NCBI GenBank assembly: GCA_027858745.1
Contig: JAQICB010000024.1
Span: 1 to 51,724 of the forward strand
Origin: Bacteroidales bacterium
GTDB lineage: Bacteria > Bacteroidota > Bacteroidia > Bacteroidales > UBA1715
Reading direction: 5' to 3'
DNA: 51,724 nucleotides
The notes under the pieces are model-generated. The model saw only the letters and a program-made list of their open reading frames with translations. It had not been told where the DNA came from and did no database searches. Shown piece after piece: positions 1 through 7,132 of this stretch. The first letter of the stretch is position 1. Each line of letters opens with the position of its first letter. A program made the position numbers and the translations under genes.

Positions 1-288
1 TGAGTTCGACGTAATTTTTCGAGTTCAGATTAGCTCCGCTGAGCTCGTCCTTTGTCCTCGGTTGATATAAAAAGCAGTTTATCAAGGCAAATTATTGAAT
101 AATAGCGAGCTATTGTGAACTAATTTAACGCAGAAAAACTGTTTTTTATGCAAAGCATATTTTTTCCGCTTATAAACAGCCATCTTCAGCTCAAAAATAA
201 TTTAAAATAACCTGTTATTATTTCATTATTTTTGATTGAATCTCACTATTTATAAGTGTTCTGAACCTAAAAAATTATATCGAACTCA
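1..288. mobile_element. Non-coding element with terminal inverted repeats (MITE-like), possibly at a contig edge
   Basis: The first 29 bases and the reverse complement of 260-288 match at 24 of 29 positions. They share TGAGTTCGA at the outer tip, TAATTTTT in the middle and GTTCAGA at the inner end. No credible ORF lies between them. Inside are short hairpins at 32-45 (AGCTC/GAGCT) and 101-114 (AATAGC/GCTATT). A short non-coding block with imperfect terminal inverted repeats fits a MITE or an IS remnant. The window begins exactly at the repeat tip, which would fit an assembly that stopped at a multicopy repeat. No target duplication can be tested because the left flank is absent. The inverted repeat is seen directly; the mobile-element identity is inferred. 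Confidence 0.5.
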
Positions 289-297
289 GGTTAAACA

Positions 298-372
298 TGC
301 GACACCTACGGAGTTGTGAAAATTAACCTTTATGTTGCTGTTTACTACAGATATTCAACCACGCTGTGGTTG
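298..372. repeat. Two REP-like hairpins between the left element and the first gene
   Basis: A perfect 7-bp stem with a 3-base loop lies at 356-372 (CAACCAC/GTGGTTG). An imperfect palindrome centred on CTACGG lies at about 299-317. The pair sits just downstream of the 3' end of the GSCFA gene and just outside the TIR element. Paired short G+C-richer palindromes in intergenic A+T-rich DNA resemble dispersed REP-type repeats. The stem at 356-372 has no T-run in either direction long enough to be a convincing intrinsic terminator. The rest of 289-402 holds nothing else recognisable. Confidence 0.4.
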
Positions 373-402
373 CTGAAATACGACGGTTTCAGAAAAATGA
401 TT

Positions 403-1392
403 TTATTCAAAAGAATCCTTTGTATGCGAAAAAAAAGTAAGTTCTTCAGAAAAATCTAATCCCGGATTTTGTTTTTGTATTTCTTCAATCTTGCGAATAC
501 TTGCTTCAATAAATTTTTTGTATTCCGTACTTTTCGGATGAAAAGGTCTGTGCTTCATTGCACGGTGGATGTCTTTAATTTTTTCCTGAAATATTTGAGT
601 TTCTTCCGAAAGATATGTGTTGCAAAATTTTTCTTGAATATACTGAATCGCGCTAGTATCAGGATGCAACATATCTTCTGCATAAAACCGGTAATCACGG
701 AGTTCGTCCATAAGAATTTCGTATGCCGGAAAATAATGGGTATTTTTTTCGTGTAAAAGTATTGATTCTAATGCGAGAAATAAGGTTGATTTGCTTAGTT
801 GATTTTCGTGAGCACCGTCTTTCCAATGTCGAATTGGACTGATTGTGAATATAATTCTGCAGTCGGGAGCTTGTGTTCGAATAGTTCTGATGATTTCTTT
901 GAGAGATGATTCTGTTTCCGAAACAGATAATCGTTTTCGGATAAAATCTCCCGCGGGAAATTTATGACAATTCGACACGATTTCGCCGCTTTTTTTATAC
1001 ACATATACCCGGGCTGTGCCGAGAGTTATAAGTGCATAATCTACCGGTTGCAGTTTTTGAGTTTCGGATATGTGGGATGTACTATTTGAGAGTACCGTTT
1101 CTTGTGATTCCGCAGAAAAAGAACTGTGTAAAAAAAAAGATGTCCATAAGTCATTATTCAATAATAAATCCGATTTGCTGAGTTGTATCTTATTGCAAAG
1201 CAGATTGCATGAATTGGCTATGGAAACGGGATTATATACGGTTCCAAAAGGATTAACCGAAATCGGAAATTTTGCATTGTAAAGCATATTTCCAATATAA
1301 TCGGTAAAGCATGAACCAATGGCAATTCCTTTTGAGGAATGGTCAATTTTCCACGAACTCTCCGGAATTGCTATTTCTGTACGAAATTTCAT
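403..1392 (-). CDS. GSCFA-domain protein (SGNH-like hydrolase family)
   Basis: This 329-residue protein carries the family-naming motif near its N-terminus as GSCFT (residues 26-30). The later conserved blocks LITLGTARVYVY and NCHKFPAGDFIRKRL fit the GSCFA family, which is common in Bacteroidota and related to SGNH/GDSL hydrolases. No signal peptide is visible, so it is probably cytoplasmic. The substrate is unknown. It is the last gene of a minus-strand run lepA-gltX-GSCFA, 6 bp after gltX. The motif has Thr instead of the usual Ala at its end, which is a mild variant. Confidence 0.8.
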   Translation of the reverse strand: MKFRTEIAIPESSWKIDHSSKGIAIGSCFTDYIGNMLYNAKFPISVNPFGTVYNPVSIANSCNLLCNKIQLSKSDLLLNNDLWTSFFLHSSFSAESQETVLSNSTSHISETQKLQPVDYALITLGTARVYVYKKSGEIVSNCHKFPAGDFIRKRLSVSETESSLKEIIRTIRTQAPDCRIIFTISPIRHWKDGAHENQLSKSTLFLALESILLHEKNTHYFPAYEILMDELRDYRFYAEDMLHPDTSAIQYIQEKFCNTYLSEETQIFQEKIKDIHRAMKHRPFHPKSTEYKKFIEASIRKIEEIQKQNPGLDFSEELTFFSHTKDSFE

Positions 1393-1398
1393 ACTGTT

Positions 1399-2934
1399 TT
1401 ATGCAGAAGGTAATACTTCTAAAGCTTTTGTAATTCGTTGTACACTTTCTTCTTTCCCGATGAATGCCATAATTTCAAATAAATCAACGCCAACACTGTT
1501 TCCGACAATACTAAGACGTAAACAGTTCATGATTTGTCCCATGTTTAATTCCTCCGATGAAATATATTCTTTTACTGCTTTTTCTGTTTGTTCAGCAGAA
1601 AAATCGGCTATTTCGGAGAGAATATTTTTAATTGCTTCAATAGCTTGCGGTGCATCATTTTTCCAGCGTTTTTTCACCACTTTTGTATTATACTCTTGTG
1701 GTGCTTGGAAAAAATAAAAGGCATGATCCCAAAAATCTTGCACAAAATTCATGCGTTCGCGAACTAGAGCACATATTTTTTCAATGTCGTTTGCTTCGGC
1801 TGCATATCCTTTTTTTGTAACAATTTCTTCACACAGAGTACTAATTTCTGATAGAGGTTTTTTCTGAAGCCAAATGTGGTTGAACCATTTTGTTTTTTCA
1901 GGGTCAAATTTCGAACCCGATTTACCAACTCGTTCCAAACTAAATGCTTCAATAAGTTCTTCCATGGTAAATAGTTCCTGTTCTGTTCCCGGATTCCATC
2001 CCAAAAGCGAAAGCATATTTATAAATGCTTCCGGTAAGTAGCCGTTTTCGCGGTAGCCCGTAGATGTTTGCCCCGAATCGTCTGTCCATTCTAATGGAAA
2101 AACAGGAAAGCCCATTTTGTCGCCATCGCGTTTGCTCAATTTTCCTTGCCCCTGTGGTTTCAAGATTAAAGGCAAATGAGCAAAATCAGGAATGTTGTTT
2201 TCCCAACCAAATGCACGGTACAATAAAACATGCAACGGTAAGCTTGAAAGCCATTCTTCGCCGCGAATAACATGGCTAATGCCCATCGTATAATCATCAA
2301 CTACATTTGCAAGATGGTACGTTGGGAGTCCGTCTGATTTATAGAGAATTTTATCATCTAATTCTTTCGAGTCAAATGTAACAGTGCCTCGAACGATATC
2401 GGGAATGGTAATTTTTTTGTTTTCCGGTATTTTAAATCGGATAACATAGGGCACATTTTCTGCAATTTTTTGTGCGGTTTCTTCTTTCGAAAGAGTGAGT
2501 GAATTGTACAAAGATGAGCGAGTTTCATAATTATACACAAAGGGTGTTTTTTGTGCGTCACCATCTGCTCGTAATGTCTGTAATTCTTCGGGCGTATCAA
2601 AAGCATAATATGCGTCTCCCGAGGCAATCAAATCAAATGCAAAATTGCGATACAGATTTTTTCGTTCGCTCTGACGGTACGGTCCTAAATCTCCTTCGGG
2701 TGATGCACCTATTCCCTCATCGATTGTAATGCCTGCCCACTTAAGACTTTCAATAATGTATGATTCTGCCTGCGGTACAAACCTCGTTTGGTCGGTGTCT
2801 TCAATACGAAGAATAAACGTTCCCTTGTGTTTGCGTGCAAATAAATAATTGAATAAGGCTGTTCGCACCCCGCCTATATGAAGTGGTCCGGTTGGACTTG
2901 GGGCAAATCGAACCCGTACATCTGATTGTGTCAT
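1399..2934 (-). CDS. gltX: Glutamate--tRNA ligase
   Basis: This 511-residue class I aminoacyl-tRNA synthetase attaches glutamate to tRNA-Glu in the cytoplasm. The N-terminal Rossmann domain starts with FAPSPTGPLHIGG, the HIGH-type motif at residues 19-22 in HIGG form. The KMSKS-equivalent loop is KLSKRDG at about 265-271, as is usual for bacterial GluRS. The C-terminal helical anticodon-binding region completes the normal family length. The ATG at 2934 fits the standard N-terminus. It follows lepA on the same strand with 12 bp between, so both probably share a transcript. Confidence 0.97.
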   Translation of the reverse strand: MTQSDVRVRFAPSPTGPLHIGGVRTALFNYLFARKHKGTFILRIEDTDQTRFVPQAESYIIESLKWAGITIDEGIGASPEGDLGPYRQSERKNLYRNFAFDLIASGDAYYAFDTPEELQTLRADGDAQKTPFVYNYETRSSLYNSLTLSKEETAQKIAENVPYVIRFKIPENKKITIPDIVRGTVTFDSKELDDKILYKSDGLPTYHLANVVDDYTMGISHVIRGEEWLSSLPLHVLLYRAFGWENNIPDFAHLPLILKPQGQGKLSKRDGDKMGFPVFPLEWTDDSGQTSTGYRENGYLPEAFINMLSLLGWNPGTEQELFTMEELIEAFSLERVGKSGSKFDPEKTKWFNHIWLQKKPLSEISTLCEEIVTKKGYAAEANDIEKICALVRERMNFVQDFWDHAFYFFQAPQEYNTKVVKKRWKNDAPQAIEAIKNILSEIADFSAEQTEKAVKEYISSEELNMGQIMNCLRLSIVGNSVGVDLFEIMAFIGKEESVQRITKALEVLPSA

Positions 2935-2946
2935 GAAAGAATATGT

Positions 2947-4740
2947 TTAATTATCATTTAATTTGAGTACAGCTAAAAACGCTTTTTGTGGAACTTCTAC
3001 ATTCCCAACTTGTTTCATACGTTTTTTACCTTTTTTCTGTTTTTCTAATAATTTTCGTTTTCGCGTAATATCACCGCCATAACATTTTGCGGTAACATCT
3101 TTACGTACAGCTTTCACTGTTTCGCGAGCAACAATTTTGGTTCCGATAGCTGCTTGAATTGCAACATCAAATTGCTGACGAGGAATCAATTCCTTTAATT
3201 TTTCACAAATTCGTTTCCCGAAATCATAGGCATTATTGTGATGAATTAATGCAGATAAGGCATCAACCTGTTCGCCATTAAGCAAAATGTCCAGTTTTGC
3301 CAATTTTGATTCTCGCATATCTTTTACGTGATAATCAAACGATGCATATCCTTTTGAAATAGATTTTAATTTATCGTAAAAATCAAATACAATTTCTCCC
3401 AAAGGCATGTCGAATGTTACCTCCACACGATTTCCGGTCATGTAAATCTGATTTTTTAAAATACCTCGTTTTTCAATACACAAAGTCATTATACCACCAA
3501 TATAATCGGCATGCGTAATGATTTGAGCGTGAATATATGGCTCCTCAATATAATCAATTTTGGTAGGGTCGGGTAGGTCGGTCGGGTTGTTGATAATGAT
3601 AGTTTCTCCCTTTTTTGTGTAACAACGGTACGACACGTTCGGCGTGGTTGTTATCACATTCATATCGAACTCTCGGTCGAGACGTTCCTGAATAATTTCC
3701 ATATGCAGCAATCCCAAAAAGCCACATCTGAATCCGAATCCCAAAGCAGCAGACGATTCCGGCTCGTAGGTTAATGAAGCATCGTTAAGTTGTAATTTTT
3801 CCATAGCCGAACGCAAGTCTTCATAATCTTCGGTGTCAATAGGGTAAATACCGGCAAAAACCATAGGTTTCACATCCTCGAAACCCTCAATAACATTTTC
3901 GCAGGGACGCTGTACGTGAGTAATTGTGTCACCAACTTTAACCTCCTTTGAAGTTTTTATACCCGAAATAATATATCCCACATCGCCGGTTTTTACTTCG
4001 TTTTTTGGTTGCATGTTTAAACGAAGCGTGCCTATTTCGTCAGCATTATATTCGTGTTTTGTATTTATAAACTTAACTTTATCACCCTTTTTGATGCTGC
4101 CATTAAGAATTTTGTAATAGGCAATAATTCCCCGAAACGAGTTAAATACCGAGTCGAAAATTAAAGCTTGCAGCGGAGCGTCCGGGTCACCTGTGGGAGA
4201 AGGCACCTTGTTAATTATAGTCGAAAGAATTTTTTCAATACCCAAACCGGTTTTTCCACTTGCTTCAAGAATATCATCTCGGTCGCAGCCGATTAGTTCA
4301 ACAATTTGATCCTTCACCTCCTCCGGCATTGCACTCGGAAGATCCATTTTGTTGAGAATAGGAATAATTTCCAAATCATGCTCAACAGCCAAATACAAAT
4401 TCGAAATAGTTTGAGCTTGAATACCCTGAGTTGCATCAACAATAAGGAGAGCTCCCTCGCATGATGCAATTGAACGCGATACTTCGTACGAAAAGTCGAC
4501 GTGTCCCGGCGTGTCAATTAAGTTAAGCGTATATAAAGTCGAATTATACTCATAATCCATTTGAATTGCGTGGCTTTTAATCGTAATACCCCGTTCCCGT
4601 TCTAAATCCATATTGTCGAGAACCTGTTCTTGAGCTTCCCGTTCAGTCACTGTTTTTGTGATTTCCAACAGCCTGTCAGCCAAGGTGCTTTTACCATGAT
4701 CAATATGAGCTATTATACAAAAATTTCGTATATGTTTCAT
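2947..4740 (-). CDS. lepA: Elongation factor 4 (ribosome back-translocase GTPase)
   Basis: LepA/EF4 is a ribosome-bound translational GTPase. The chosen ATG at 4740 gives 597 residues, the normal family length, beginning [12 protein letters not shown]. The P-loop is AHIDHGKST (11-19), followed by the RGITIK switch I and DTPGHVDF G3 motifs. The C-terminal part carries the basic LepA-specific tail ([12 protein letters not shown], then KAFLAVL). The same frame stays open upstream to an ATG at 4947, which would add 69 residues not expected in LepA; I treat that as leader sequence. Head of the lepA-gltX-GSCFA operon, divergent from the CoA-binding gene. Confidence 0.96.
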   Translation of the reverse strand: MKHIRNFCIIAHIDHGKSTLADRLLEITKTVTEREAQEQVLDNMDLERERGITIKSHAIQMDYEYNSTLYTLNLIDTPGHVDFSYEVSRSIASCEGALLIVDATQGIQAQTISNLYLAVEHDLEIIPILNKMDLPSAMPEEVKDQIVELIGCDRDDILEASGKTGLGIEKILSTIINKVPSPTGDPDAPLQALIFDSVFNSFRGIIAYYKILNGSIKKGDKVKFINTKHEYNADEIGTLRLNMQPKNEVKTGDVGYIISGIKTSKEVKVGDTITHVQRPCENVIEGFEDVKPMVFAGIYPIDTEDYEDLRSAMEKLQLNDASLTYEPESSAALGFGFRCGFLGLLHMEIIQERLDREFDMNVITTTPNVSYRCYTKKGETIIINNPTDLPDPTKIDYIEEPYIHAQIITHADYIGGIMTLCIEKRGILKNQIYMTGNRVEVTFDMPLGEIVFDFYDKLKSISKGYASFDYHVKDMRESKLAKLDILLNGEQVDALSALIHHNNAYDFGKRICEKLKELIPRQQFDVAIQAAIGTKIVARETVKAVRKDVTAKCYGGDITRKRKLLEKQKKGKKRMKQVGNVEVPQKAFLAVLKLNDN

Positions 4741-5016
4741 TCTTAGATATTTGTCGATTGCAGATTGTGAGTGTAGCAGAGCCTGCAATTCGTCGCAAAT
4801 ATAATGAAAGTACGAGTCTTTTTCAAAATCAGAATGTGTTTTTATTATGATTGATATATAATTGTGTAAGAATTCCATTGTTCCTTTGTCAGAAAGGGAT
4901 AAAGGTCTTTTTTGTGTTATTTTCTCTAAAACAGACGCTAGAAACATAGGTATTTCCGGATATTTTGTAATTTTATATTTTAAAAAACGTCAAAATTTGT
5001 AAAAACATTCAGACAG

Positions 5017-5382
5017 ATGGAAAAAAATAAAACACTTATAATTGGTGCAAGTCTTAAGCCCGAACGATATGCGTATAAAGCAGCACAAAAATTAATAGAA
5101 CACGGACATGATATTTATTTAGTTGGAAATCGAACCGGGACATTATTTGGAAAAGAGATACATACTGAATCAGTTTCTTTCCCCGATGTAGATACGGTCA
5201 CATTGTATGTGTCGGCAAAAAATCAAACAGACTATTATGATTATATTATTTCATTACAACCACGACGAGTAATTTTTAATCCCGGTACCGAAAACCCTAA
5301 ATTAGAATCTCTATTACAGTCGCATGATATTGTGTTTGAACGTGCATGTACACTGGTTTTGTTAGGAACAAATGCATATTAA
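5017..5382 (+). CDS. CoA-binding domain protein (YccU family)
   Basis: This 121-residue single-domain protein has a Rossmann-like CoA-binding fold. It opens with TLIIGASLKPERYAYKAA, then GHDIYLVGNRTG, and near the end has FNPGTENP and the ERACTLVLL block typical of the YccU/CoA_binding_2 family. These proteins bind CoA or nucleotides, but their cellular role is poorly known. It is transcribed away from lepA and precedes tRNA-Phe, which has its own promoter. No membrane or export signal is present. Confidence 0.85.
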   Translation: MEKNKTLIIGASLKPERYAYKAAQKLIEHGHDIYLVGNRTGTLFGKEIHTESVSFPDVDTVTLYVSAKNQTDYYDYIISLQPRRVIFNPGTENPKLESLLQSHDIVFERACTLVLLGTNAY

Positions 5383-5438
5383 TCTGATGTGAAATACGAA
5401 CATAATACAATATTTAAAAAAAAATATTTCGTTATTAT

Positions 5439-5468
5439 TTTGTTTGTTTCATAAAAACTCTATTTTTG
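5439..5468 (+). promoter_or_regulatory. Bacteroidota-type promoter of tRNA-Phe
   Basis: A -7 element TATTTTTG at 5461-5468 matches TAnnTTTG exactly. A TTTG at 5439-5442 lies 18 bp upstream and fits the -33 element. The predicted transcription start is a few bases before the mature tRNA 5' end at 5485, so the primary transcript would have a very short leader for RNase P. Confidence 0.7.
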
Positions 5469-5484
5469 CATTGCATTTCAAAAC

Positions 5485-5557
5485 GGTAATGTAGCTCAGT
5501 CGGTAGAGCACAGGACTGAAAATCCTGGTGTCGGCGGTTCGATCCCGCCCGTTACCA
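5485..5557 (+). tRNA. tRNA-Phe (GAA)
   Basis: A full cloverleaf can be folded by hand. The acceptor stem is GGTAATG/CGTTACC with one T-G pair. The D stem is GCTC/GAGC, the anticodon stem CAGGA/TCCTG with loop CTGAAAA, and the T stem GGCGG/CCGCC with loop TTCGATC. The anticodon at 5518-5520 is GAA, reading phenylalanine codons. The discriminator base is A5557. The 3' CCA is not fully encoded (the next bases are CA), so it must be added after transcription. Confidence 0.98.
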
Positions 5558-5558
5558 C

Positions 5559-5590
5559 AAGCCTCTGATTTTTTCAGGGGCTTTTTTTTT
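5559..5590 (+). terminator. Intrinsic terminator after tRNA-Phe
   Basis: A 10-bp stem AAGCCTCTGA (5559-5568) pairs with TCAGGGGCTT (5574-5583) with one T-G pair and a 5-base loop. A run of T continues to 5590. It lies directly after the tRNA and is oriented to end its transcript. Confidence 0.92.
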
Positions 5591-5601
5591 GTTTTTTTAT
5601 T

Positions 5602-5615
5602 ATGCTTATAAGCAT
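5602..5615. promoter_or_regulatory. Perfect 14-bp palindrome in the leader region of the SpoIIE-type gene
   Basis: The sequence ATGCTTATAAGCAT is a perfect palindrome between the tRNA terminator and the response-regulator gene at 5798. Its symmetry fits a dimeric regulator site, but no regulator is known. In the rest of 5616-5797 I see only a weaker AAATGT/ACATTT repeat and a near-miss -7 box (TATCTTG), and no ORF. Confidence 0.25.
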
Positions 5616-5797
5616 TATTTTGAACTTAATGACATTGTGAGTGTGGTAGCAAATGTAACATTATCACATTTCACACAACAGAAGTTGTTCTGCGTTTCCA
5701 AAAAAAAATTATTCTCCCAATATCTTTTTTGTTTTAGTAGAAAAAAGCTATAATTTTTTATTATCTTGCATGGGTGTGAAATAAAAAATAATTTGCT

Positions 5798-7120
5798 ATG
5801 GTTGAAGATGAAGAAGGTTTTGATTCGTTATTTGCTGATGAAGACGAAGAAACCGTTCAACAAGACAACGAGGATTCGTGGAAAGTTTTAATTGTTGATG
5901 ATGAACAGGATATTCATTCTGCTATAAAGTTGGCATTGAATAATTTTGTGTTCGAAAACAAACGAATACAGTTTTTGGATGCCTATTCGGCTGAGCAAGC
6001 AAAGGAGATTTTAATTCATAATGAGGATGTTGCTCTTATTTTGCTTGATGTTGTTATGGAAACAAGTCATGCGGGATTAGATTTTGTCGGCTACATTCGA
6101 AACGAACTCCACAATCATTTTATTCGGGTGGTGCTTTGGACCGGACAGCCGGGTTATGCACCAAAAAAAGATGTTATTCTTCAGTACGAAATAAATGATT
6201 ATAAAACGAAAACTGATTTAACCGATGATACAATTTTCACAACGGTACTTTCTAGTATTCGGTCCTACAATGCTATTATGATTATTGAATCGTTTCGTCA
6301 AGATTTGGAAGAAAAAGTTGTTGAACGTACTGCAATGATTGAGGCTCAAAAGAAAAAAATAACGGACAGTATTTTATATGCAGAAAAAATTCAACGCTCA
6401 ATTTTACCGGCCGATGAAATAATTAAGGATATTTTCCCGGATTCTTTTGTGTTTTTTAAACCAAAAGATGTGGTGAGCGGCGACTTTTATTGGATGTGTT
6501 CGGTGTCGGAGCACGAACATTATATTGTGGCAGCCGATTGTACCGGTCATGGTGTTCCCGGAGCTTTTATGTCTATGATTGGCACAACGATGTTGAATGA
6601 AATAATTTTATCGAAACATATTCTTGAGCCGGAAGATATTCTTACCGAATTGAATAAAGGCATTATTGATGCACTTACAAAACATTCTCGCTCGGAAGAT
6701 GCTCAATCTGACGGTATGGATATTTCTATATGTAAGATTAATACACAAACGCACTCAATTACGCTGTCTTTGGCAAATCATAGTGCATTGCTGGTTCGTG
6801 ATAATTCTTTAGAGATTATTGAAGGTGACATGGCTTCTATCGGAGGCTTTTTTGCTATGCTTAATCCTCCCGAATACTCGCAAAAAACGTTTCAACTGCA
6901 CAAAGGCGATCGCCTTTATATGTTCTCCGATGGTATTCTTGATCAGTTTGGGGGAGAAGATAATAAAAAATTTACCCTGAATAGATTTAAAAATGCTATA
7001 TTTGAAGCACAAAACACTGACATGAAAGAACAAAAGAAATATATAGCACAAGTTTTTAAATCGTGGAAAGCAGACACGTCCCAACTCGATGATATTGTTG
7101 TGATAGGTTTGCAAATGTAA
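5798..7120 (+). CDS. Response regulator with SpoIIE/PP2C-type serine phosphatase output
   Basis: The protein has 440 residues. An acidic N-terminal tail precedes a receiver domain (about 28-155) with acidic pair D34-D35, phospho-acceptor D84 in LILLDVVME and a conserved lysine near 136-138 in NDYKTK. A helical linker (about 165-200) leads to a SpoIIE/RsbU-type PP2C domain (about 200-440). Metal-binding aspartates are visible at D229 (SGDFYW) and D247 (AADCTGHGVPG), and another metal motif, MFSDGILDQ, comes later. Proteins of this design dephosphorylate a serine on an anti-sigma-factor antagonist in response to a histidine kinase. No such partner is in the window. The kinase gene starts 12 bp downstream and is the likely cognate partner. 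Confidence 0.9.
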   Translation: MVEDEEGFDSLFADEDEETVQQDNEDSWKVLIVDDEQDIHSAIKLALNNFVFENKRIQFLDAYSAEQAKEILIHNEDVALILLDVVMETSHAGLDFVGYIRNELHNHFIRVVLWTGQPGYAPKKDVILQYEINDYKTKTDLTDDTIFTTVLSSIRSYNAIMIIESFRQDLEEKVVERTAMIEAQKKKITDSILYAEKIQRSILPADEIIKDIFPDSFVFFKPKDVVSGDFYWMCSVSEHEHYIVAADCTGHGVPGAFMSMIGTTMLNEIILSKHILEPEDILTELNKGIIDALTKHSRSEDAQSDGMDISICKINTQTHSITLSLANHSALLVRDNSLEIIEGDMASIGGFFAMLNPPEYSQKTFQLHKGDRLYMFSDGILDQFGGEDNKKFTLNRFKNAIFEAQNTDMKEQKKYIAQVFKSWKADTSQLDDIVVIGLQM

Positions 7121-7132
7121 TTATATAGATAC

